22,704 nucleotides of DNA. Source: Lachnoclostridium sp. UBA5725. GTDB taxonomy: Bacteria; Bacillota; Clostridia; Lachnospirales; Lachnospiraceae. Within the stretch, counting starts at the first letter, position 1, and the number at the start of each line of letters is the position of its first letter. Both the position numbers and the translations under genes were made by a program. The notes under the pieces were generated by a model. The model was not told the origin of the DNA. It worked only from the letters and a program-made list of their open reading frames with translations, and did not search any database. Positions 16,275 to 22,450 of this stretch are shown here, piece by piece. Location: the NCBI GenBank assembly GCA_002419585.1, contig DIGJ01000016.1, forward strand, positions 1 through 22,704. Direction: 5' to 3'.

Positions 16275-16589
16275 TTAACATGTAATCCAAAAAGGCACAG
16301 CAAGAGCATAATCAAAATTATGCTTAATCAACTCCAATATTTCTTCAAGGTTATACCCTTGCTTTTTAGGGTTAGTAAATTCGATTTTCCCTTTCTATGC
16401 TGGATATTCCATGGCTAGTTCTCTTTTTGCTTCATTATGACATAATAAAATAGAATACAAAGAATCTTGCGTTATCATTTTGTAAAGTAGAGAGTCTTTA
16501 TTAATAATATGTTTTTGACCGACAATTTCATTTATATTAATCGGCCGCATTCGTTTTGCTAATGGTAGTGATTTTGATATGTTATTCAT
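16275..16589 (-). pseudogene. RarA/MgsA-like N-terminal fragment with in-frame stop
   Basis: From the ATG at 16589 (AAAGGAG ten bases upstream) the frame reads MNNISKSLPLAKRMRPININ, then EIVGQKHIINKDSLLYKMI. This matches the start of the RarA/MgsA clamp-loader-like AAA ATPase just before the Walker A motif. The expected GPPGTGKTT does not come; instead the frame continues LLCHNEAKRELAMEYPA and stops at a TAG (16395-16397). Beyond that stop the same frame stays open for 39 more codons (KGKIEFTNPKKQGYNLEEI onwards) to a TAA at 16275. Without the P-loop it cannot be an ATPase. It is either a decayed gene, a short 64-residue protein, or a read-through product. It lies just past the terminator of the secreted-protein gene and has no room for a promoter of its own. 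Confidence 0.55.
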
Positions 16590-16611
16590 TATATATTTGC
16601 TCCTTTCTGCG

Positions 16612-16657
16612 TTAAAAAAAATTAATAAGAGTCGGTTGATGTTCTGCCGACTCTTAT
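16612..16657 (-). terminator. Terminator after the secreted-protein gene
   Basis: On the minus strand ATAAGAGTCGG (16657-16647) pairs perfectly with CCGACTCTTAT (16635-16625) around an 11-base loop, then TAA and a run of T residues (16620-16614). It lies 11 bases after the stop codon and directly before the RBS of the RarA-like fragment. Confidence 0.88.
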
Positions 16658-16667
16658 ATTTGTTGAT

Positions 16668-17549
16668 TTATATTTCAGCTTTATTAGTATCATATTCCCA
16701 TTCTGAATAAAGCTTCTTTCCACCTACAACAGTGTACGCTCTATATTTTATATACATCGTTGTGCCGTCTTTTGCCATAAAACGGTTTTGTGTAGAATAA
16801 CATATTACTCCATCACGATAGACTACTCTATAAGATTTTTTTGTTTTAAGGTTAGTTGTTCCCTTTGCATATACTTTCTTGAAGCCTTTGTCTTTGCTGA
16901 TAATGTATTGCATACCATCGCAGCTTTTTAATGCAGATGCTTCATACGTCAATATTGGGTTACATTTGATTTTTCCATTATAACGGTCACTATCGCGTGA
17001 AAATCCAGATTGTACGAAACTGATACACATAGTACCAATACTTGGAACAGCCGTATATGTCATTTCCAATACTTTATTTCCACACTTTTTATCAAATGTT
17101 GCCACTATCTTATAGGTTCCGCATCCTTTTCGTATAGATGTTATTGCTTTTCTTGAAACTGAATAATCATTTACTGGAATTGAATTACCATCAGCATTCA
17201 ATGCCACTACATGTTCCTTATCTGCAAACAATTCATCATCATCAACTACAATCAATTTAACAGGTATATAGTAGCTACTATCGTGACCCCATCTATCCTT
17301 ACCGTCCATATTATAACCGTCTACGTTATAGCCAAATACGTCATAACCGTTTTTATCATATCCATTCCTGTCACAACCTTCTGAATCATATCCTTCTGCA
17401 TCGTAGCCGTCTTCATCATAAACAGTATCATTATAGACTTGTGTACCGGGTTCATCACTTGCCTGAGCCTTTGTTGCTGGAACAAAGCTTGTCCCAATAA
17501 GCAACAGCATGGCAAGGATTCCTACTAAAGTTCTTTTAATCTTCATCAT
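16668..17549 (-). CDS. Secreted protein with GYDxx pentad repeats and FN3-like C-terminus
   Basis: This is element cargo. The N-terminus is a signal peptide: MMKIKRTLVGILAMLLLIG, then a small-residue cleavage region near TKAQASDE. About ten pentads of the pattern G-Y-D/N-x-x follow (residues about 43-90 of the mature numbering: GYDAE, GYDSE, GCDRN, GYDKN, GYDVF, GYNVD, GYNMD and so on). The middle part has no clear match. The end, with QYIISKDKGFKKVYAKGTTN and YIKYRAYTVVGGKKLYSEWE, resembles FN3-like domains of clostridial surface proteins. No LPXTG or other anchor is visible. Start uncertain: ATGs at 17549 and 17546, or a GTG at 17567; GGAG lies about 20 to 35 bases upstream with a small hairpin between. 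It is likely released or loosely surface-bound; function unknown. Confidence 0.75.
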   Translation of the reverse strand: MMKIKRTLVGILAMLLLIGTSFVPATKAQASDEPGTQVYNDTVYDEDGYDAEGYDSEGCDRNGYDKNGYDVFGYNVDGYNMDGKDRWGHDSSYYIPVKLIVVDDDELFADKEHVVALNADGNSIPVNDYSVSRKAITSIRKGCGTYKIVATFDKKCGNKVLEMTYTAVPSIGTMCISFVQSGFSRDSDRYNGKIKCNPILTYEASALKSCDGMQYIISKDKGFKKVYAKGTTNLKTKKSYRVVYRDGVICYSTQNRFMAKDGTTMYIKYRAYTVVGGKKLYSEWEYDTNKAEI

Positions 17550-17613
17550 AATTATTTTCGTTAGCACAATTTTATATATTGTGTAACTCTCCTCTCTGTT
17601 GAAATACTAATAA

Positions 17614-17647
17614 ATTTTACCAAATAACTAATTACTATTCAATAGTA
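17614..17647 (-). promoter_or_regulatory. Promoter of the secreted-protein gene with operator-like palindrome
   Basis: On the minus strand TTGAAT (17642-17637), 17 bases, TAAAAT (17619-17614). A perfect 7-bp palindrome TACTATT-C-AATAGTA (17633-17647) covers the -35 box. Another possible promoter, TTGACC with 18 bases to CATAAT, lies at 17715-17686 inside a CCTTGA/TCAAGG repeat. Confidence 0.55.
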
Positions 17648-17858
17648 TTAATGATTGTATGTCTCTTTATTTCTTACATTTTTTTATTATGCCTTGAATC
17701 AAAAGATTGGGTCAAGGTTGTTGTTTACACTCCGCTTTCACTTCATAAGTAGAATATTAACAAATAATAAAAAATATTAAATTCTTATAAATTAAAATGT
17801 ATTATTACGGATATGCAACATAAATATATCGTAAACTCGAACTATTATCTGATAATTA

Positions 17859-17908
17859 TACACTTTTAGTGTAGTTGACGCACAATTAATAGCATGTTAA
17901 TATGCTAT
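17859..17908 (+). promoter_or_regulatory. rep promoter with two flanking palindromes
   Basis: TTGACG (17875-17880), 17 bases, TAATAT (17898-17903) is a strong promoter, starting near 17910. The perfect palindrome ATAGCAT-GTTAAT-ATGCTAT (17889-17908) lies over the -10, and TACACT-TTT-AGTGTA (17859-17873) touches the -35 side. Such overlaps fit repression of rep, as CopG does in pMV158, but no CopG-like gene is seen. Confidence 0.65.
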
Positions 17909-17989
17909 CATGCATTACTGATATTACAAATAAGAAAACGTCTCACCGCCCCCAAAAACCAACAAAAATGCAGTAAAATCAAGCCATTG

Positions 17990-18042
17990 CGTGCGGGGGG
18001 CAAGCTACGGCAGGTGCCCCCCGCATGTCTAACCGTCTAACC
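17990..18042 (+). other. Candidate rolling-circle origin: GC hairpin plus tandem GTCTAACC
   Basis: TGCGGGGGGC (17992-18001) pairs perfectly with 18016-18025, two more pairs extend it, and the 14-base loop is AAGCTACGGCAGGT. Two GTCTAACC copies follow head to tail (18027-18042). It stands directly before rep, where rolling-circle plasmids of the pMV158 type carry their double-strand origin, and the loop has CTACG, recalling the TACTACG nick of that family. It is not a terminator, as no T-run follows. Role inferred only. Confidence 0.5.
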
Positions 18043-18067
18043 ATAATAAAAGAAAGGAGCCACCGAT

Positions 18068-19369
18068 GTGAAAGAATTTAAAGACCCTAAACCCTTAAGT
18101 ATAAAAGCCAAGGTTAACGCTTTTGCCGCCAAGTTCTATTACGAACAACTTCCAGACGGAATCGATGCTCTGATAGTGGCAATAAAACAAATAGACAAAA
18201 AATCGGCATTAGTCCTATGCATACAACACGATAAAGACGAAGTGAGTGACGGAATTTGGGAAGTGGCTAAGGAGAAGCCACACTTCCACTTGCTATACAA
18301 AAATGTTAACCGCAATACTAATACATGCATTAATACGGTATTACAACAATTACACATATGTTATAGACAGGGATTAGACGACGTTTTACTAGCCAACCGA
18401 GGTATAGAAACTATCGGGGAAAGTTTTCCCGGCTATGCGCTCTATTTAACGCATGAGACAAAGTCCGCTAGGCTTGATGCAAAATATATTTACGATATAC
18501 AGGAAATTATAAGCAACTTAACAATACCGGAAATAGAGCAGATTAGAGACGGCTACACGCGAATTACAGAGGGTTCCACAAAGCTTAGCATATCCGATTT
18601 GGCAAGCTTAGACTTGGATGCTTTTGCCCTTGGCTATGCCCTTAAAAACTTTAACGCATGGTATAATGCCCTTCCCTTTAACGTTCGCTCCCACAGCAAG
18701 CTAAAGACAATAAAGGAATCTTACACCCGGGGCGTGGAATCCAGATTAGAAGAGGGTACAGAAATAAATAGACTGTGCGTTTACATAATGGGAAATCCGA
18801 ACACAGGAAAGACCTATGCCGCTAAAGAGGCTCTTGCCGGGCAACAAATCCTCAATGTGGGCGGTGGTGGTTCTGGAAAATTCGACAATCTTAGACCAGA
18901 CCATGACGCAATCATCCTTGACGATGACATTTGCCCTAACCTACTAAACATGACAGATAATTACATTTGTCGTGCTTACCGCAGAAATAATAACAATTCT
19001 ATCTGGGCAGGACGTTATTTTGTTGTTACCAGTAATTTAAGCTTTACCAACTGGCTTATAACGTGTGGTTTTAAGATAGAGAACCCTAGTACAGTACATT
19101 TTAGAATGTTAGAAAATAAGCATTATTCGGCAATGCTGTCCCGGTTTTTTGTTTGTTCTCTAATTCCAGATGCTAACGGTGGTAACAAACTGGCTCTTAT
19201 TAGTGCAAGTACCAGAGGTTCCGAAGCCGAACAACATGAAAGGCTTAATATGTTTATTGATTTTAAAAATAAATTTAACAGCATAATATCCGAATATACA
19301 CCGTCTGCAACCCAGATTGATTATAGTGCCTTTGTCGATAATGGGTGCTGTCTGCCAAACATATTATAG
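18068..19369 (+). CDS. rep: Replication initiator: HUH endonuclease fused to SF3 helicase
   Basis: The 433-residue Rep has two parts. The N-terminal HUH nickase shows QHDKDE (54-58), the HUH motif PHFHLLYKN (His72, His74) and YALYLTHETK...AKYIYD, where Tyr140 or Tyr142 would attack DNA, as in pMV158-type RepB. The C-terminal part has superfamily 3 helicase motifs: Walker A GNPNTGKT (242-249), Walker B AIILDDD (281-287), and motif C GRYFVVTSN ending in Asn323. It would nick the origin and unwind DNA for rolling-circle replication. Nick-plus-SF3 Reps are known from bacterial plasmids held to be ancestors of CRESS-DNA virus Reps. Start is GTG, with AAAGGAG eight bases upstream; an ATG two bases earlier is followed at once by TGA. 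Downstream two small genes follow closely. Confidence 0.87.
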   Translation: MKEFKDPKPLSIKAKVNAFAAKFYYEQLPDGIDALIVAIKQIDKKSALVLCIQHDKDEVSDGIWEVAKEKPHFHLLYKNVNRNTNTCINTVLQQLHICYRQGLDDVLLANRGIETIGESFPGYALYLTHETKSARLDAKYIYDIQEIISNLTIPEIEQIRDGYTRITEGSTKLSISDLASLDLDAFALGYALKNFNAWYNALPFNVRSHSKLKTIKESYTRGVESRLEEGTEINRLCVYIMGNPNTGKTYAAKEALAGQQILNVGGGGSGKFDNLRPDHDAIILDDDICPNLLNMTDNYICRAYRRNNNNSIWAGRYFVVTSNLSFTNWLITCGFKIENPSTVHFRMLENKHYSAMLSRFFVCSLIPDANGGNKLALISASTRGSEAEQHERLNMFIDFKNKFNSIISEYTPSATQIDYSAFVDNGCCLPNIL

Positions 19370-19401
19370 CCAAAAAACTAAACCAAGAACGGAGCAAAAT
19401 T

Positions 19402-19608
19402 GTGACAATTGAAAAAGAAATTACAAAAGAAATCGAATGGCTGAAACAGCGGATTGCCGATTGCGAAGAGTATATTAAAAACGCCGATAATCCATATTCT
19501 GCATACGAAGATATGCTTATACTTTATGGCTATGAACGGCGGCTTGCAAAATTAGTACCGTCTCCATATATCCCCCCTAAACCCATGAAAGGAGAAATAA
19601 TATTATGA
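19402..19608 (+). CDS. Small charged protein, unknown (68 residues)
   Basis: Starts at GTG 19402 (MTIEKEITKEIEWLKQRIAD), with GGAG seven bases upstream and 32 bases after the rep stop. The first 55 residues look helical and coiled-coil-prone (EKEITKEIEWLKQRIADCEE, YGYERRLAKLV); the tail is Pro-rich (PSPYIPPKPMKG). An in-frame GTG at 19345 lies inside rep and lacks an RBS. Not recognised. Its place between rep and oriT suggests a replication or mobilization accessory role. Confidence 0.65.
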   Translation: MTIEKEITKEIEWLKQRIADCEEYIKNADNPYSAYEDMLILYGYERRLAKLVPSPYIPPKPMKGEIIL

Positions 19609-19928
19609 CAAAATTAGAAGAATTAAAATTAAAAGAGGCGGAATTACAACAGCTTCTGGATAACCTGGATATCATTTTTAATACCGATTGTGACCTAACC
19701 GGCAAGCCTTTAACAAAAATTGCCTATGAGGAATTGTGGAAGAAAAACAAAAAATATGAGAATGAATTGTTACAAGTTCGCCTTACAATATCCAACCTTT
19801 CCAATCTCTTGCATCATGAGGAGCCGGAAAAGCCAAAACAACAATTTCAAGTGCTTATTACCAATAATTCTGATAGCGGCTGTGAAACGGATTTACACCC
19901 TAAAAAACGTGATGAGCCAGAATTTTAA
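19605..19928 (+). CDS. Small coiled-coil protein, unknown (107 residues)
   Basis: The ATG at 19605 overlaps the preceding stop by four bases (ATGA), with AAAGGAG about 11 bases before it, so the two small genes are coupled. The protein has two helical heptad-like stretches (LEELKLKEAELQQLLDNLDI and YEELWKKNKKYENELLQVRL) and a polar tail ending in KKRDEPEF. Not recognised. No DNA-binding fold is plain, but it could act with the relaxase or Rep. Confidence 0.65.
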   Translation: MTKLEELKLKEAELQQLLDNLDIIFNTDCDLTGKPLTKIAYEELWKKNKKYENELLQVRLTISNLSNLLHHEEPEKPKQQFQVLITNNSDSGCETDLHPKKRDEPEF

Positions 19929-19950
19929 CGGATGAAAAAATTTTGTTTTT

Positions 19951-19975
19951 CTATCCCCCCGAATAGGGGGGATAG
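19951..19975. repeat. Perfect C6/G6 hairpin before oriT
   Basis: CTATCCCCCC (19951-19960) pairs perfectly with GGGGGGATAG (19966-19975) around the loop GAATA. No T-run follows on either strand, so it is not an ordinary terminator. It lies eight bases before the oriT repeat. Confidence 0.8.
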
Positions 19976-19983
19976 CGAAAGGA

Positions 19984-20016
19984 ACTTTGTTGAAAACAAA
20001 GTGTATTGAGCTACAC
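19984..20016 (+). other. oriT: oriT of the MobV relaxase
   Basis: ACTTTGT-TGAAA-ACAAAGT (19984-20002) is a perfect inverted repeat, followed by G and TATTGAG/CTA. The overlapping hairpin GTGTA-TTGAGC-TACAC (20001-20016) has a 5-bp stem and 6-base loop. pMV158 oriT has the same plan: ACTTTAT...ATAAAGT, then TAGTGTG/TTA, with a GTATA-6-TATAC hairpin around the nick. By that comparison the cut would fall between 20010 and 20011. It lies about 70 bases before mobV, as in MOBV plasmids. Confidence 0.8.
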
Positions 20017-20087
20017 GTCTAGACTTATACTTATATACCCATATTTTTACATTTCTACAACATACCGGATAGAAAGGAGATAAACAC

Positions 20088-21080
20088 ATGGCTTACACAT
20101 TAAGTATGGATGCCAGTTTGAAAGCGAAGAAAGAGAATTTAAAAGGGATAATCAATCACCACTTTCGAGATGTCTTAGAACAAAATGGCATACATTTAGA
20201 ACACAAAAACGAGAACATAGACCCTACCCGGACAAGCCAAAATATGTCAATGTATTTTGACCAGAATAAGCAAACATTCCTACCTTGCACAGATACAAAC
20301 CAGATTTTAGAAAGCTTAAATACACGTCTTGCCACGGTTAAAAAGCCACTCCGAGCAGATGCGGTACTATGTCGGAATTTAATACTCCAATTAGACCCCG
20401 ATTATTACAAAACTGCCACAAAGAAAGAACAAGAAAACAGTTATTTTGCAATGTTAGGTTGGGCAACCAAAACCTTTGGAAAACAAAACATGGTTGGAGT
20501 GTCAATCCATCGGGACGAGACCCATTTTCACATTCACGTTATGTTTACCCCGGTTACTTCCAATGGAAGACTTTCCCAAAAAGATTGGTTTCCAAATCCA
20601 GCCAGCTTAAGGGAAATGCACGCAGACTTTAGAACCGACATGACTAACAAGGGTTATAACATAAATATGAATAAACAGCCGTCCCGAAAACATCTTTCAG
20701 ATTCAGATTTTAAAACTCTAAAGGAATCAGAAGAAAGAATTAATGATATTAACAATAAGGAACAGACATTAAAACAAATAGCTAATGCTGTCATACAACG
20801 TGAACAGTCCGTGTTCGCAAATGAAACTACCCTAGAAGCAGAAAGAAGTAAATTAAAGGATATGCTTGGACAATCAGCCCAGCTGTTAACAGACAGCAGA
20901 AGAATTCATGAAACACTTATACATCAGTATGAGGATTATACCAAGGATGACCCTATTTCAAATGCTAGGCTCAATGAAAAGGCATTAAAGCAGAGGGAAA
21001 ATAAGCTCAATGTGGAGCTTAATAATAATTTACTACCAACACAGCATAACAAGCAAAAACAGCACTCTATAAGCTTATAA
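20088..21080 (+). CDS. mobV: MobV-family relaxase (Mob/Pre)
   Basis: Relaxase of the MOBV group (Pfam Mob_Pre), which nicks oriT and leads the strand to a helper conjugation pore. The 330 residues contain the N-terminal IDPTRTSQNMS (near 44-54) and the metal-binding HxDExxxHxH as HRDETHFHIH (141-150), followed by VMFTPVTSNGRLSQKDWF and REMHADFRTDM. The C-terminal 120 residues are helical coiled coil (ERINDINNKEQTLKQIANAV and beyond). It is shorter than pMV158 MobM (about 490), yet the catalytic half is complete. Start ATG has AGAAAGGAG eight bases upstream. Its oriT lies directly before it. Confidence 0.92.
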   Translation: MAYTLSMDASLKAKKENLKGIINHHFRDVLEQNGIHLEHKNENIDPTRTSQNMSMYFDQNKQTFLPCTDTNQILESLNTRLATVKKPLRADAVLCRNLILQLDPDYYKTATKKEQENSYFAMLGWATKTFGKQNMVGVSIHRDETHFHIHVMFTPVTSNGRLSQKDWFPNPASLREMHADFRTDMTNKGYNINMNKQPSRKHLSDSDFKTLKESEERINDINNKEQTLKQIANAVIQREQSVFANETTLEAERSKLKDMLGQSAQLLTDSRRIHETLIHQYEDYTKDDPISNARLNEKALKQRENKLNVELNNNLLPTQHNKQKQHSISL

Positions 21081-21122
21081 CGGCTTTTTAAGCACATTTG
21101 CAGAAGTTAGGAGTGGATTTCA

Positions 21123-22346
21123 ATTAGACAAAACAGAATAAATGAAAGTAATGATTATCAATTTGCTCTATTGAAAGATGCCCTTGCCTACGGTATACTT
21201 ACTACAGACAGTGTGCTTGATAAGCTTATGGCTACTAAAAGAGAACAAATAAAGAAGATTCACCCTTACGCAATTACACCACCATCCACATCCACAGGAA
21301 ATGGACGCTGGCAGACTTGCTATCGAGACTCTGACAACAAGCGAAAGAATATCAAAGCTCAATCAGAAGAAGCTTTATTGGACAAGCTGATACCAATATA
21401 TTTTTCCGATTCGAACATTGAAAAAATGACATTTTACGAACTGTATTTGGAATGGTTAGAATACAAAAAGACCGTTGCAAACAGCCAGAACACGATTAAA
21501 CGGCATGAACAACACTACCGGAAGTATTTTGAGCCGTCAATCCTTCATAAAATGAAAGTTAAAAGGATAGATGAACTTATGCTTGAAACGGAATGCAACC
21601 ACATTATCCGAGAATTTAATCTTCCACGAAAAGAATGGGGAAACGTTAAAACAATCATTAATGGCATGTTTGAATATGCTGTTAGAAAGAAGTACATATC
21701 CGTAAATCCTATGGAAAAGGTGCAGATACTAGTTAAATTCAAACAGGTAGTTAGAAAGACAGGTAAAACAGAAACATATAATTCCGACGAATTAAAAGAA
21801 TTAAATCAATATCTTGAACGTATGTATACGGAAACTAATGATACTGTATTTCTTGCAGTAAAACTTAATTTTCTACTTGGTCTGCGTGTTGGGGAATTGG
21901 TTGCAATAAAATGGGAAGATTATTGCGATATTAACCACTTGCATATAGTTCGAGAAGAAGTCAGAAATCAAATTACAAACAAATATGAGGTTGTGGAGCA
22001 TACCAAAACTAACAGAGATAGGTTTGTTGTATTGATTCCCAAAGCAATCAATATTCTACAAAAATTGGAGCATCAGAGTGAATATATATTCGTGAGGGAT
22101 GGAAAGCGTATTACTTCAAGGCAAGTTGCATATGTACTTGAAAAATATGCAGAGCGTCAAGGATTGAATACCAAATCAACACATAAAATGCGAAAGACCT
22201 ATGCAAGTAACCTTAATGCAAGTGGAGTTCCATTAGATTGCATCCGTGAAATGCTCGGACACAGCATATTAAGCACTACCCTTGGATATATCTACAATCC
22301 ACTGACAGAAAAAGAAACCTATGACCTCATAACAAAGGCTTTATAA
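21123..22346 (+). CDS. int: Tyrosine integrase, Tn916-like, probable non-AUG start
   Basis: Site-specific recombinase that would cut and join at the tRNA-Gly att sites. The order of parts is an N-terminal arm-binding domain (GRWQTCYRDSDNKRKNIKAQ), a SAM-like core-binding domain (MTFYELYLEWLEYKKTVA onward), and a catalytic domain with LLGLRVGEL (Arg), THKMRKTYAS (His-x-x-Arg), LGHSILSTTLGYIY with the nucleophile Tyr. The first in-frame ATG lies well inside the arm domain. Codons upstream of the TTG at 21171 stay open to 21111 and read RQNRINESNDYQFALL, a stretch seen at the start of related integrases as I recall them. AGGAG at 21109-21113 suggests initiation at the ATT at 21123; the TTG at 21171 has no RBS and would give 391 residues. 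No separate excisionase gene is evident. Confidence 0.85.
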   Translation: MRQNRINESNDYQFALLKDALAYGILTTDSVLDKLMATKREQIKKIHPYAITPPSTSTGNGRWQTCYRDSDNKRKNIKAQSEEALLDKLIPIYFSDSNIEKMTFYELYLEWLEYKKTVANSQNTIKRHEQHYRKYFEPSILHKMKVKRIDELMLETECNHIIREFNLPRKEWGNVKTIINGMFEYAVRKKYISVNPMEKVQILVKFKQVVRKTGKTETYNSDELKELNQYLERMYTETNDTVFLAVKLNFLLGLRVGELVAIKWEDYCDINHLHIVREEVRNQITNKYEVVEHTKTNRDRFVVLIPKAINILQKLEHQSEYIFVRDGKRITSRQVAYVLEKYAERQGLNTKSTHKMRKTYASNLNASGVPLDCIREMLGHSILSTTLGYIYNPLTEKETYDLITKAL

Positions 22347-22348
22347 GC

Positions 22349-22377
22349 TGTCTACAAGTGTATACAGGCAATAGACA
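22349..22377. repeat. Integrase arm sites (right end)
   Basis: TGTCTAC at 22349 and TGTATAC at 22359 are direct copies of the left-end repeats; ATAGACA at 22371 is an inverted copy with one change. They stand directly after the integrase stop and 50 to 80 bases from attR. Confidence 0.6.
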
Positions 22378-22380
22378 CAT

Positions 22381-22416
22381 AAAAAAATGGGAAGTCTTAT
22401 AAATCAAGACTTCCCA
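22381..22416 (-). terminator. Element-borne terminator for tRNA-Gly
   Basis: On the minus strand TGGGAAGTCTT (22416-22406) pairs perfectly with AAGACTTCCCA (22398-22388) around a 7-base loop, followed by seven T residues (22387-22381). It stands 13 bases past the tRNA 3' end and so replaces the displaced host terminator. On the plus strand it may also help end int transcription, but the T-run is poor there. Confidence 0.88.
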
Positions 22417-22428
22417 ATCATTTTCATC

Positions 22429-22450
22429 AAGCGCGAGACGGGACTCGAAC
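22429..22450. repeat. attR: tRNA-Gly 3' end
   Basis: Exact 22-bp copy of attL (16151-16172). It covers the discriminator base, acceptor 3' strand and T-arm up to the T-loop, so integration leaves the tRNA gene whole. Confidence 0.95.

Larger units (their letters stand above)
17568..18067. other. Divergent control and replication region between cargo and rep
   Basis: These 500 bases hold no gene. They contain the cargo promoter (17614-17647), an AT-rich stretch (about 17730-17850) that may ease strand opening, the palindrome TACACT-TTT-AGTGTA (17859-17873), the rep promoter (17875-17903), the GC hairpin (17990-18027) and a tandem GTCTAACC repeat (18027-18042). Confidence 0.7.
16151..22450. 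mobile_element. Integrative mobilizable element in tRNA-Gly(GCC)
   Basis: The element is bounded by a 22-bp direct repeat of the tRNA-Gly 3' end (16151-16172 and 22429-22450). A tyrosine integrase lies next to the intact tRNA, with arm-type repeats at both ends, a MobV relaxase with its oriT, and a plasmid-type Rep. No conjugation pore genes are present, so transfer would need a helper. Gene order is arm sites, RarA-like fragment, secreted cargo, rep, two small genes, oriT-mobV, int. It is best described as an integrated mobilizable rolling-circle plasmid or IME. Confidence 0.9.

Noticed and set aside
17286..17430. The repetitive DNA as a non-coding iteron array
   Set aside because: Its 15-base period equals five codons and it encodes the GYDxx pentads in frame, so protein repeats explain it.
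16151..22450. A CRISPR array or toxin-antitoxin pair in the element
   Set aside because: The only regular repeats are three 11-bp arm sites, without spacers. The two small coupled genes lack any toxin or antitoxin signature that I recognise.
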